This document shows, piece after piece, positions 20,152-28,715 of a stretch of DNA of 58,248 nucleotides. The notes beneath the pieces were generated by a model. The model had not been told where the DNA came from. It saw only the letters and a program-made list of their open reading frames with translations, and searched no databases. Numbering within the stretch: the first letter of the stretch is position 1; each line of letters opens with the position of its first letter. Source of the DNA: Sulfurovum sp. (GTDB lineage Bacteria > Campylobacterota > Campylobacteria > Campylobacterales > Sulfurovaceae); assembly GCA_027012955.1 (NCBI GenBank), contig JALUYL010000048.1, forward strand, positions 1 through 58,248, written 5' to 3'. The position numbers and the translations under genes are program-made.

Positions 20152-20820
20152 TTATTTTTTAGTACGACTCTCTTTTTCTGTAATCCCAGACATTCCAAAT
20201 CTTCTTGCTAACTCTTGTTTGACTCTATCTGGTGAGATATCTCTGTACCCTAAACCTACTAGTGTATGGTAGAGAAGGTCAGCAGATTCGTAGATGACTT
20301 GTTCATCACTCTCCTCATCTATAGCGACACAGACTTCCTCTGCCTCTTCACGAATTTTACTTAGCATGAGTGCTTTGTCATCTAAGAGTTTTTTCGTCCA
20401 TGATTTTTGTTCCGTTGGTGCATTTTTGCGTTCAAGTATGGTATGATAAAGAGTATCAACCACACCATAGATAGCATCGGTATCTACCTCTTTGTCAAGG
20501 ATGATTTTATCTTGTATGACAGAGGTAAAGAAACAGCTTTTACGTCCTGTATGACAGGCAACACCATTTTGTTTGATTTTGAGTATGACCGTGTCGGCAT
20601 CGCAGTCAAGCAGTACATCTTTCACTTCTTGGGTATGATTAGAGCTTTCACCTTTTTTCCAGATACGTTGTTTGCTACGGCTGAAGTAGTGTGCATACCC
20701 AGTTTCCAATGTGAGAGTGTAAGCCTCTTTATTCATGTAGGCAAGCATAAGTATTTCATTGGTTTCATTGTCTTGTGCAATGGCAGGGATGAGGGGATTT
20801 TTGTTCCAGTCGATGTTCAT
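20152..20820 (-). CDS. hisIE: Bifunctional phosphoribosyl-AMP cyclohydrolase / phosphoribosyl-ATP pyrophosphatase
   Basis: MLAYMNKEAYTLTLETGYAHYFSRSKQRIWKKGESSNHTQ...C-terminal HisE domain; start at MNIDWNK rather than track start 20856. Confidence 0.93.
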   Translation of the reverse strand: MNIDWNKNPLIPAIAQDNETNEILMLAYMNKEAYTLTLETGYAHYFSRSKQRIWKKGESSNHTQEVKDVLLDCDADTVILKIKQNGVACHTGRKSCFFTSVIQDKIILDKEVDTDAIYGVVDTLYHTILERKNAPTEQKSWTKKLLDDKALMLSKIREEAEEVCVAIDEESDEQVIYESADLLYHTLVGLGYRDISPDRVKQELARRFGMSGITEKESRTKK

Positions 20821-20836
20821 GATGGTTTCTCCATGT

Positions 20837-20910
20837 GTAGGGTGTTGTGCCCTCACAACACCGTTAAATTATTGAGGTTAGAGTTGGTGTTGTCAGGGAC
20901 AACACCCTAC
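20837..20910. repeat. REP-pair (REPIN-like) element: GTAGGGTGTTGTGCCCTCACAACACC...GGTGTTGTCAGGGACAACACCCTAC
   Basis: Two inverted hairpins; near-identical organisation at 53347-53431. Confidence 0.75.
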
Positions 20911-20914
20911 GGGA

Positions 20915-22006
20915 CTACTGTTGTCCCATTAAACGTTGTTGTTTACCTTTGGCATCTACCCAAATGTTAGGTACCGCACCACCAGGTGTTAGGAATATTT
21001 GTGCGTCTTTGTTGACTTTAAGGGCTTCATTGAACTTACCTTGTGTCTTAATCTGTTCTAGTTGCAGAAGTTGCTCTGTGAGTGAGTTAGAGATAAGCTT
21101 ATTTGCTTTTGCTTGAGATTCGGCTTCGATACGAATCTTGTCTGCCTCACCTTGTGCCTCAATACGGTTTTTTTGTGCTACACCTTTTGCTACTTCAGCG
21201 GCTCTAAGTGCTTGCTCTATGGCTTTTGCTTTTTCTTGTACGGCAATGGTTACATCTTGTTTTGCAATTTGTACTTTTTCAATTTGGTCTTTAATTTTTG
21301 GCGGTAGGTTAATGGTTCTCAGTTCTACAGACTCAAGTACAACAGGTTTGTTGGGAAGTGAATCAACACTCTCTTTAACTTTGACTTCAATTGCAGCTGC
21401 AATTTGGTTACGCATTTCTGGGAGTTGTTCTGCTGTGTATTGGCCTACAACATCACGTACTACTTCTCTTACTTTAGAGTTAATGATTTTCTCTTCCCAG
21501 CTTGAACCCCATTTTTCTATGGTTGCTGGTGCTGACTCAGGTTTCAGTCTATACTGCACAGCGATGTCGATATTTACGGTAAGACCTCTTTTATCTAGTA
21601 CTGTAATGGCAGGGTTTCTACGTAATCCACCTTCAAAACCTCTGTAGTTATCACCTAAAGCACCTGTATTTATGTTAGAGTAAGTAATGAGTCTGATACG
21701 TGTGTTTACAGGGATAATTTTTTGAAGTACAGGGATGAAAAAGTGAAGCCCAGCCTTAAGTGGTTTCTCTTCAAATTTACCAGTGTTGATTTTAATCCCT
21801 ACTTCCCCAGAGTTAATGATGGTAAAAGGTTTAAATGCAATAAGTGCAAAAACTATCACCACAAGGATGATAATAAATGGTGCACCTTTGCCCATGTTAC
21901 CAAGAGGGTTATTAAAATCATTCCCTCCACCGTTGTTATTTGAATTATTATTCATATTGTTGCTTGTTTTTTTCTTTTTAAAATAGTCGTTCATATCTGC
22001 GGGCAT
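20915..22006 (-). CDS. Prohibitin/SPFH-domain membrane protein
   Basis: N-terminal TM plus SPFH domain (GEVGIKINTGKFEEKPLKAGLHFFIP...) and coiled coil. Confidence 0.88.
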   Translation of the reverse strand: MPADMNDYFKKKKTSNNMNNNSNNNGGGNDFNNPLGNMGKGAPFIIILVVIVFALIAFKPFTIINSGEVGIKINTGKFEEKPLKAGLHFFIPVLQKIIPVNTRIRLITYSNINTGALGDNYRGFEGGLRRNPAITVLDKRGLTVNIDIAVQYRLKPESAPATIEKWGSSWEEKIINSKVREVVRDVVGQYTAEQLPEMRNQIAAAIEVKVKESVDSLPNKPVVLESVELRTINLPPKIKDQIEKVQIAKQDVTIAVQEKAKAIEQALRAAEVAKGVAQKNRIEAQGEADKIRIEAESQAKANKLISNSLTEQLLQLEQIKTQGKFNEALKVNKDAQIFLTPGGAVPNIWVDAKGKQQRLMGQQ

Positions 22007-22015
22007 TAAAGTTCC

Positions 22016-22936
22016 TTAGTTGATATAGGTTAAGTGTTGGATGTAGTCAGGGTTTTTACCTGCCACGACATCAAAATAAGCTGTCTGTAGTCTCTCAGTG
22101 ATAGGTCCACGTGAGCCTGCACCTATAACCCTTGCATCTATCTCACGTACAGGGGTTACTTCTGCGGCAGTACCAGTCAAGAAACACTCATCTGCGATGT
22201 ATGTTTCTTCACGTGAGATACGTTTTCTAATGACTTCTATGCCCATGTCTCCAGCCAAATCTATAACGGTTTGTTGCGTGATGGACTCTAGTGTATTGTC
22301 CGATGGTGGAGAGATGAGTTTACCGTCTCTTACCATGAAGAAACATGCGCCACTTGCTTCAGCGATGTAGCCTTGGTCATCACGTAAAAGTGCTTCGTCA
22401 TACCCAGCTTCCACTGCTTCATATTTAGCCATTTGTGAGTTAAGGTAGTTTGCTACAGCTTTGGCTTTACCCATGCCTGAAGTGTTTGGGGTACGTGTCA
22501 TAGAAGAAATTTTAAGACGGATACCTTTTTTAAGACCCTCTTCACCAAGATACGCTCCCCATTCCCATGCAGAAATAGAAACTTGTACAGGACACTCTTT
22601 ATGGTAGAGACCCATCACACCATAGCCAAGATATACAAGTGGTCTGATGTATGCACCATTAAAGAGTTCATTTTCCTGAAGTAGTTTGACTTGTGCAGCG
22701 TTAAGTTCTTCTATGGTGTAAGGTACATCCATCAGTGTCATTTTAGATGAGTTGAGTAGTCTTTGTGTGTGCTCAGGTAGTTTAAAAATGGCACATCTTC
22801 CATCTACTGTTTTGTAGGCTTTGGTGCCTTCTATGGCACCATTACCATAATGTAGCGTGTGTGTAAGAACGTGTACTTTCGCATCGTCCCAAGGTGTAAG
22901 TTCACCATCCATCCAAATATATTTTACTTTATCCAT
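22016..22936 (-). CDS. ilvE: Branched-chain amino acid aminotransferase
   Basis: YIWMDGELTPWDDAKVHVLTHTLHYGNGAIEGTKAY...ECFLTGTAAEVTPV. Confidence 0.95.
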   Translation of the reverse strand: MDKVKYIWMDGELTPWDDAKVHVLTHTLHYGNGAIEGTKAYKTVDGRCAIFKLPEHTQRLLNSSKMTLMDVPYTIEELNAAQVKLLQENELFNGAYIRPLVYLGYGVMGLYHKECPVQVSISAWEWGAYLGEEGLKKGIRLKISSMTRTPNTSGMGKAKAVANYLNSQMAKYEAVEAGYDEALLRDDQGYIAEASGACFFMVRDGKLISPPSDNTLESITQQTVIDLAGDMGIEVIRKRISREETYIADECFLTGTAAEVTPVREIDARVIGAGSRGPITERLQTAYFDVVAGKNPDYIQHLTYIN

Positions 22937-23003
22937 GTGTTATACTCCGAGCTAAGCTATAAGCTTAGCAAATTTAATGGATTATTTTATCTAAAAAGTT
23001 GTT

Positions 23004-23261
23004 AAGGGAAGCTCTAAGATAGGTGATACCCACAACATCTCTAGCTTTTGTCTAGGCTAGGCACTCTTTTGAAACCCTAGCCGTAGCTAAGGTGAAAAAG
23101 AGTAACAACGCATAGGCGAAAGCTAGTGCTGCCCGAAGGGTGGGCTTTGCAAACGCAATCTTGCACAAGATATTTACTTCGTCTTAGCTATGGCTAGGAC
23201 TCATAAATCTCTTGCACAACCTTACATTTGCGTGGGTATCACCTATCTTAGAGATTCCCTT
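23004..23261. repeat. 258-bp nested inverted-repeat element (MITE-like or structured RNA)
   Basis: 30-bp terminal inverted repeat, 29/30 match (23004-23033 / 23232-23261), plus inner 16-bp inverted repeat, 15/16 match (23076-23091 / 23183-23198). Confidence 0.75.
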
Positions 23262-23271
23262 GAATAGTTGG

Positions 23272-23460
23272 TTATGCGAAACGTAAGAAGAGACCAATGA
23301 GAAGTGAAAGTAAGATAGTCACTGAGACAACCATGATATTGCGCCATTTGTTTGAAAGTGGCATAAACTTTTCTATGCCCTCTACAATTTTCATGGCAGG
23401 GAATGCCATAAATACAAGCATAACAATGGCAAAAACAAGGGTGAGTACTAGGTTAAGCAA
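23272..23460 (-). CDS. Small membrane protein, two predicted TM
   Basis: 62 aa, hydrophobic segments separated by a charged loop; overlaps no other convincing ORF. Confidence 0.5.
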   Translation of the reverse strand: MLNLVLTLVFAIVMLVFMAFPAMKIVEGIEKFMPLSNKWRNIMVVSVTILLSLLIGLFLRFA

Positions 23461-23462
23461 TT

Positions 23463-23849
23463 TTAATGTACCGCATAATAGCTATGAATAAAGGTGAGTT
23501 CTTTGTCTGTCTGAAGAGGGATACTTGCCTGTGTCGACCCATTGTTGTCATGTATGATGAGTGTATTGTTCTCAACATTTAAATGTTGTTTTCCCCATGT
23601 ACGTTCGAGTCTTTCAAACTCTTTGAAAACGGTCATATTGGTTGGCTTTTCTTCAAACTTTTTATCTTCTTTACTTTTAATGGTAAGCCCACCTAGACGT
23701 TTATCAAGATAGTAAGGACTATACTTTTGCACCGCTTTATAGATACGTTCATTTTTCGCAGTAGGCTTACTTGAGATAAATGCCAAAATAGCCAAACCAA
23801 AAAAAGCGGCAAAGAGTGCGAAGGGAAGATATTTTCTTAGAGATTGCAT
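23463..23849 (-). CDS. Hypothetical membrane-anchored protein
   Basis: N-terminal TM FALFAAFFGLAILAFISS followed by soluble domain. Confidence 0.55.
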   Translation of the reverse strand: MQSLRKYLPFALFAAFFGLAILAFISSKPTAKNERIYKAVQKYSPYYLDKRLGGLTIKSKEDKKFEEKPTNMTVFKEFERLERTWGKQHLNVENNTLIIHDNNGSTQASIPLQTDKELTFIHSYYAVH

Positions 23850-23900
23850 AGTATAACCTTATATTTTCAAGTAGTATAGAATTTTTTAACCTATAAACAC

Positions 23901-23914
23901 TTGATGAATATCAA
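23901..23914. promoter_or_regulatory. FNR/Dnr-type box TTGATGAATATCAA
   Basis: Perfect TTGAT-N4-ATCAA; TATGAT -10-like hexamer at 23938-23943. Confidence 0.75.
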
Positions 23915-23963
23915 CAGCTAAACCCAAATATCTATGGTATGATTTGTCATTAACACAAAAATC

Positions 23964-24347
23964 TTGCTAAAAGGTGGAAACATGTATAACTTTTTTTATT
24001 TGGAAGGTGCCTATCTTATATTAGGTGCTTTTGCACTGCTTATTACACTGTTTGTAACGACTAGACCTTTTATGTCTAAAGGTGCTGTGAAAAAAGGCTT
24101 ATTTTGGGTCTCTTCCGTCATTGCCGTGATGGTTGCTGCACATTATACGATCACTAGCAATCGTATGACCGAAGTTGCTTCTGCATTTGACCAAGATAAG
24201 ATAATTATTTGTGAAAGTAGAGCAACACGAAAAGTCGCACAAACTGTTTTGATCCAAAAATCCAACGAATGGTTGCTCAAAGATAATAACTTTATTTCTC
24301 CTAATTTTAGCAGACCTTTTTTTATCGCAAGATGTATTGTAAAATAA
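23964..24347 (+). CDS. Hypothetical membrane protein under predicted FNR-type box
   Basis: Two TM segments; box and -10 immediately upstream. Confidence 0.55.
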   Translation: MLKGGNMYNFFYLEGAYLILGAFALLITLFVTTRPFMSKGAVKKGLFWVSSVIAVMVAAHYTITSNRMTEVASAFDQDKIIICESRATRKVAQTVLIQKSNEWLLKDNNFISPNFSRPFFIARCIVK

Positions 24348-24404
24348 TGCATCTTTGCCAACTATCTCAATTGTAACTTTTGTTATACATTATTTCTCCT
24401 TTCC

Positions 24405-24418
24405 TTGATACAAATCAA
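24405..24418. promoter_or_regulatory. FNR/Dnr-type box TTGATACAAATCAA
   Basis: Perfect box; GATAAT at 24441-24446. Confidence 0.8.
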
Positions 24419-24510
24419 GCTATCTACTTCCCAAACAAGCGATAATACTCTTATGCCCTAGGAGTCCTTATGGATATTCTTTTGCAAATAGACATTTAAC
24501 AGGAGCCAAA

Positions 24511-24933
24511 ATGGATACGTTGATAGTAAGACCAGAGATAGCGTTAGATCAATTCTTACCTATCTTTGTCGAATCAACATTAGTACTGGTATTTGGAGTG
24601 GGATATGCAGCAGTTATTACACTCTCCAAAATGGGTTATTTTTCCAAAAAATGGATGACTGTTGGATATCTATTTTGGGTATTACAAACATACTTCTTGT
24701 ATGACTTTGCTGTGCTTATCCAGAGTAACCACTTTACGATGAAAGTCCTCATGGTTACGATGGTAATCTATCTTTTTGTGCCACATCTTTACTTTCATTT
24801 AGTAGATGAGGCAGAACGAAGATATGGTGATAGTGATGATATGATAGAAGATATAAAATGCGACCAGTCGTATGAGCCAACTGCTGAAGTTATCGAAGAG
24901 TATACCTTCAGGTGTGACTCAGCGTCAGCGTAG
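24511..24933 (+). CDS. Hypothetical membrane protein upstream of norCB; C-terminus lies in a repeat
   Basis: Several TM segments; last ~24 codons overlap dispersed repeat 24861-24959. Confidence 0.65.
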   Translation: MDTLIVRPEIALDQFLPIFVESTLVLVFGVGYAAVITLSKMGYFSKKWMTVGYLFWVLQTYFLYDFAVLIQSNHFTMKVLMVTMVIYLFVPHLYFHLVDEAERRYGDSDDMIEDIKCDQSYEPTAEVIEEYTFRCDSASA

Positions 24934-24959
24934 TTTTTTGGGCTTTGCTCAAAAAACGT
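24861..24959 (+). repeat. Dispersed repeat (copy 1) ending in a terminator-like hairpin
   Basis: TCGTATGAGCCAACTGCTGAAGTT identical at 24868-24891 and 48985-49008, plus shared TCAGCG-CAGCGTAG...GGCTTTG...AAAAAACGT tail. Confidence 0.75.
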
Positions 24960-24988
24960 CAATAAATAATAAATAGGAGGGAATACAC

Positions 24989-25663
24989 ATGGCAAATAAA
25001 AATGTTTCAGTTTGGTCGAGCATTTCGTTTTGGCGTCGTTCTGCGGCTTGGGTAACTGGGTTTGCAGCTATATTGCTAGTTTGGCTTACATTTGATTCTG
25101 TAGGGCAGATTAGTATGGGAACAGATGCTGATTTACAAAAGGCAGTGGCTGAAAAAAAAGAGACAAGAAGAGTCCCCGCACCTACGGTCATCAATTATAA
25201 AATTGGTTATGCAATGGATGCAAAAAGAGGACATGAGGTGCCAACAATTGGTGAAAAAGAACTATTTTTTGGAAAAGAGTGGAGTGAAAAAGATGCAGCT
25301 GCATTGCTGCATCTCGGTAAACTGACTTCTCAGGCAAAGAACTGTATGGATTGTCATACGCTTTTAGGTAATGGTGCATATTATGCGCCAGATCTTACCA
25401 AGGCATGGCTGGATCCTAATTGGGAAAAGTTTATGTACTTTGGGCAGAAAACAAAAGAAGAGGGTATAGCTTACTTTTTGCAACATCCAGCTAAGAGTGG
25501 TGTTCATACACGAAAAATGCCAAATCTTGGTATCACAGCAGAAGAAGCAAAGGGATTGGTAGCATTTCTCAAACATATGAGTAGCATTGATACCAATGGT
25601 TTCCCTAGAAACTTCTCAAAAACTGTGAATCAATTCAAAACAGGAGGCTCAAATGCTCACTAG
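24989..25663 (+). CDS. norC: Nitric oxide reductase subunit C (cytochrome c)
   Basis: N-terminal TM, NCMDCHTLLGNGAYYAPDLTKAW. Confidence 0.93.
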   Translation: MANKNVSVWSSISFWRRSAAWVTGFAAILLVWLTFDSVGQISMGTDADLQKAVAEKKETRRVPAPTVINYKIGYAMDAKRGHEVPTIGEKELFFGKEWSEKDAAALLHLGKLTSQAKNCMDCHTLLGNGAYYAPDLTKAWLDPNWEKFMYFGQKTKEEGIAYFLQHPAKSGVHTRKMPNLGITAEEAKGLVAFLKHMSSIDTNGFPRNFSKTVNQFKTGGSNAH

Positions 25664-27101
25664 TATTAAAACAAATCACTTTGAAGGTAATAAGTCAAAA
25701 GAACTGGGGATGATGTATTTTAGAGTAGCGATGATACTCTTTGGTGCACAACTACTTTTCGGACTTGTGGCAGCGTTTCAGTTTATTTTTCCAGGTTTCT
25801 TATTTGAAGTACTTGATTTCTCTGTAGCGAGAATGGTACACATCAATGCCTTGGTTGTGTGGATGCTCTATGCCATGATAGGTTCAGTGTATTTTTTAAT
25901 GCCAGATGAAACTGGGGTTGAAACAGTAAACATTGGACTTGGAAAACTCGCGTTTTGGGTACTGACCGCAGCAGTAACTGTGGTGGTACTTGTGTTTATT
26001 CTTGTGCAAGTAGGTCCAGGTACAGAGTCATCAATCTGGCTTATCAACGAAGGTAGAGAGTATCTTGAAGCACCACGTTGGGCAGATATCGGCATTGTAG
26101 TTGTAGTATTGACATTTTATTGGAATGTTTTTGCTACGTTTATGAAAGCCAAAGTCAAAACAGGTGTGATGCAGGTACTTGTGGCTGACCTTATGGCACT
26201 TGCGGGTCTTTACCTTGCAGGTATGTTCTTTACAGACAATATCTCCATGGATCAGTACTGGTGGTGGTGGGTAATACACCTTTGGGTTGAAGCAACATGG
26301 GAAGTATTTGTGGGTGCATTAGCAGCGTATGCACTGATTAAAATTATTGGTGCTAAACGTGAAATCGTTGAAATGTGGTTGTGGATTGAAGTATTGATGC
26401 TTTTTGGATCAGGTATTTTAGGTCTAGGTCACCACTATTTCTGGATTGGAACACCTGAGTATTGGTGGGAAATTGGGGCACTGTTCTCTGCACTAGAACC
26501 AGTACCATTGGTAGCAATGTTTGTTCACGTACTCTATGACTGGGGTAAAGAGCAAGGTGCTGCACATGCAAGAGGTGAAACAGGATCTATTATGAAAAAT
26601 GGTCCAGCGATGTCTTGGATAGTATTGAATGCCTTTGGTAACTTCTTGGGTGCAGGTATATGGGGATTCTTCCATACGCTACCTCAAGTGAATATCTATA
26701 CGCATGGTACACAGTTTACAGCGGCACATGGTCACTTGGCATTCTTTGGAGCGTATGCAACTATCTTGGTAGGAATGATGTATATGGGTATTCAAAATGC
26801 CTATGGTATCAAGATTATGAAAGCAACATTCAAGTCTAAAATGGGTGTCTTCCTTATTGCCTTTGGTGTGATGGGAATGACGATTGCCTTGACGATTGCA
26901 GGATATGAACAAGTACTCATCGAAAGGGCAGAACTTGGTGCAGGATGGAATGCGTTCTTTACTGCACAAAATATGCCTTGGTACGTTCAAGCGCAACTTT
27001 GGAGAGCCATTATGGGTGTGGTAACCTTTGTAGGGTTTATCTATCTTGTCTGGGATATGCTGACCATTGGTAAAGCACAGGCTGGACAAACAGAGAATTA
27101 A
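25653..27101 (+). CDS. norB: Nitric oxide reductase subunit B
   Basis: HIHLWVEATWEVF-like region, HHYFWIGTPEYWWEIGALFSALEPVPL, HGTQFTAAHGHLAFFGAYA. Confidence 0.95.
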   Translation: MLTSIKTNHFEGNKSKELGMMYFRVAMILFGAQLLFGLVAAFQFIFPGFLFEVLDFSVARMVHINALVVWMLYAMIGSVYFLMPDETGVETVNIGLGKLAFWVLTAAVTVVVLVFILVQVGPGTESSIWLINEGREYLEAPRWADIGIVVVVLTFYWNVFATFMKAKVKTGVMQVLVADLMALAGLYLAGMFFTDNISMDQYWWWWVIHLWVEATWEVFVGALAAYALIKIIGAKREIVEMWLWIEVLMLFGSGILGLGHHYFWIGTPEYWWEIGALFSALEPVPLVAMFVHVLYDWGKEQGAAHARGETGSIMKNGPAMSWIVLNAFGNFLGAGIWGFFHTLPQVNIYTHGTQFTAAHGHLAFFGAYATILVGMMYMGIQNAYGIKIMKATFKSKMGVFLIAFGVMGMTIALTIAGYEQVLIERAELGAGWNAFFTAQNMPWYVQAQLWRAIMGVVTFVGFIYLVWDMLTIGKAQAGQTEN

Positions 27102-27169
27102 GAAAACGCAGTACTACTGCATATAAGAGGAGAGGCATGGTCCTCTCTTTATTTACATAAGGAGTAAAT

Positions 27170-27322
27170 ATGTTATTTGAATCATTTACAGATGTTGTTC
27201 CAAGTTTTTTTGGATGGCTCAATCAAGGGCCAATGACATTGACAATATTTTTACATACATTGGTTATCTTACCGATGTTTTGGATTTATCAAAGTGAAAA
27301 AAAGAAATTAAATAGCAAGTGA
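27170..27322 (+). CDS. 50-aa single-TM protein downstream of norB
   Basis: GGAG RBS then MLFESFTDVVPSFFGWLNQGPMTLTIFLHTLVILPMFWIYQSEKKKLNSK; below the track length cutoff. Confidence 0.6.
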   Translation: MLFESFTDVVPSFFGWLNQGPMTLTIFLHTLVILPMFWIYQSEKKKLNSK

Positions 27323-27389
27323 TATAGCGCATCTTAAAGAGAGAAAAGAGTACCATTTAATGATACATCTCTTAAAGGATGCCAAATAG

Positions 27390-28715
27390 ATGAATATTAT
27401 GATTGCAGGGGCAGGGACTGTCGGTTACAGTCTTGCCCAAACACTCTCGTATACCCATAATGTCATGGTGATAGATAAAGATATCAACAAGCTCAACAAG
27501 CTAGATGAAGATATCGACATCTTAACATTACATGGAGATATAGAAAATCCAAAAAATTACCAATCTTTGACATTAGACAGTCTTGACCTTTTTATCGCAG
27601 TGACAGATTCGGATGAAGCAAATTTACTCTCTACACTCATCATAGAAGATGCAGTTGAAGTGAAAAAAAAGATTATACGACTTAAAAATGAGGGGTTTTT
27701 AACCAGTCATATTTTAGAAAAACTCTCCATTGACTACGCAGTATTTCCCGACATTACAACAGCCAACAAGGTCAAGGCACTTCTGGCATTTCCCAAAGCA
27801 AATAACGTTAAATCTTTTCACCAAACCAAACATAAATTGATTTCGATTCGTGTGCAATACGAAGAGGATAGCGTTTATACTGTAGATATGCTCAATAATG
27901 ATGAGGTATCTATCGTAGGGGTAGAACGTGAAAAGTCATTTTTTATGCCTGAGTCACATACTGAAGTGTTAAATGATGATTTAGTATATCTCTTTGGTAC
28001 GCCTGAAGCGATAGAAGCACTTTCGTTAAAGTTAGATAAAAAGATGCCTACCAAGATAAAAAAGATTGTGATATTTGGTGCCAATACGCTCGCACAAAAG
28101 ATTGCTAAAGTGTTATTGGATAAAAAATTAGAAATCAAAATGATTGAGAAAAATATAGACTACTGTAAAGAGGCTTCAGCATTTCTACAAGGTAAAGTAA
28201 CCATCATTAATTCTTCTCATGAAGACCATCACCTTTTTGAAGATGAGGGGCTTAAAAATGCAGATATGGTCATTGCCGCAGCACAAAATGATGAAAAAAA
28301 TATAGTGAAGTGCATCGAAGCAAAAGAACATGGCATACAAAAAGTTGTCGCAGTAAACAATGACAAAGACTATTACAACCTCATGCATAAGATGGGGGTC
28401 GTTGTTGTGAGAGGGAGTAAAGCAGGGGCACATTATGCCATTTTAGAAAAGATATCATCGAGTTCTATTATCACACAAAGACATTTTTGTGGAGGGAGAG
28501 GGTTGTTGTTTATCCGTAAAATATATGCGAACTCTATGTTGATAGGAAAAACACCTCATAAAATCAGTGCAGACATTGCGACAGTGCTTGTGTTGAGAGA
28601 AGAAAAAAATTATACACTCGATACCATTGAAAGTTTTATGCAGGGAGACAGCATTGTGACTTTTGGTATGTGTGAAAATAAAGAAGAGATAGAACAGTGG
28701 ATATATACGCTTTAA
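27390..28715 (+). CDS. trkA: Trk potassium uptake protein TrkA
   Basis: Two RCK/NAD-binding halves (MIAGAGTVGYSLAQTL, IVIFGANTLAQKIAKVLL). Confidence 0.92.
   Translation: MNIMIAGAGTVGYSLAQTLSYTHNVMVIDKDINKLNKLDEDIDILTLHGDIENPKNYQSLTLDSLDLFIAVTDSDEANLLSTLIIEDAVEVKKKIIRLKNEGFLTSHILEKLSIDYAVFPDITTANKVKALLAFPKANNVKSFHQTKHKLISIRVQYEEDSVYTVDMLNNDEVSIVGVEREKSFFMPESHTEVLNDDLVYLFGTPEAIEALSLKLDKKMPTKIKKIVIFGANTLAQKIAKVLLDKKLEIKMIEKNIDYCKEASAFLQGKVTIINSSHEDHHLFEDEGLKNADMVIAAAQNDEKNIVKCIEAKEHGIQKVVAVNNDKDYYNLMHKMGVVVVRGSKAGAHYAILEKISSSSIITQRHFCGGRGLLFIRKIYANSMLIGKTPHKISADIATVLVLREEKNYTLDTIESFMQGDSIVTFGMCENKEEIEQWIYTL

Noticed and set aside
21138-21647. 169-aa plus-strand ORF opposite the prohibitin gene
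   Set aside because: Low-complexity antisense translation of a clear SPFH CDS.
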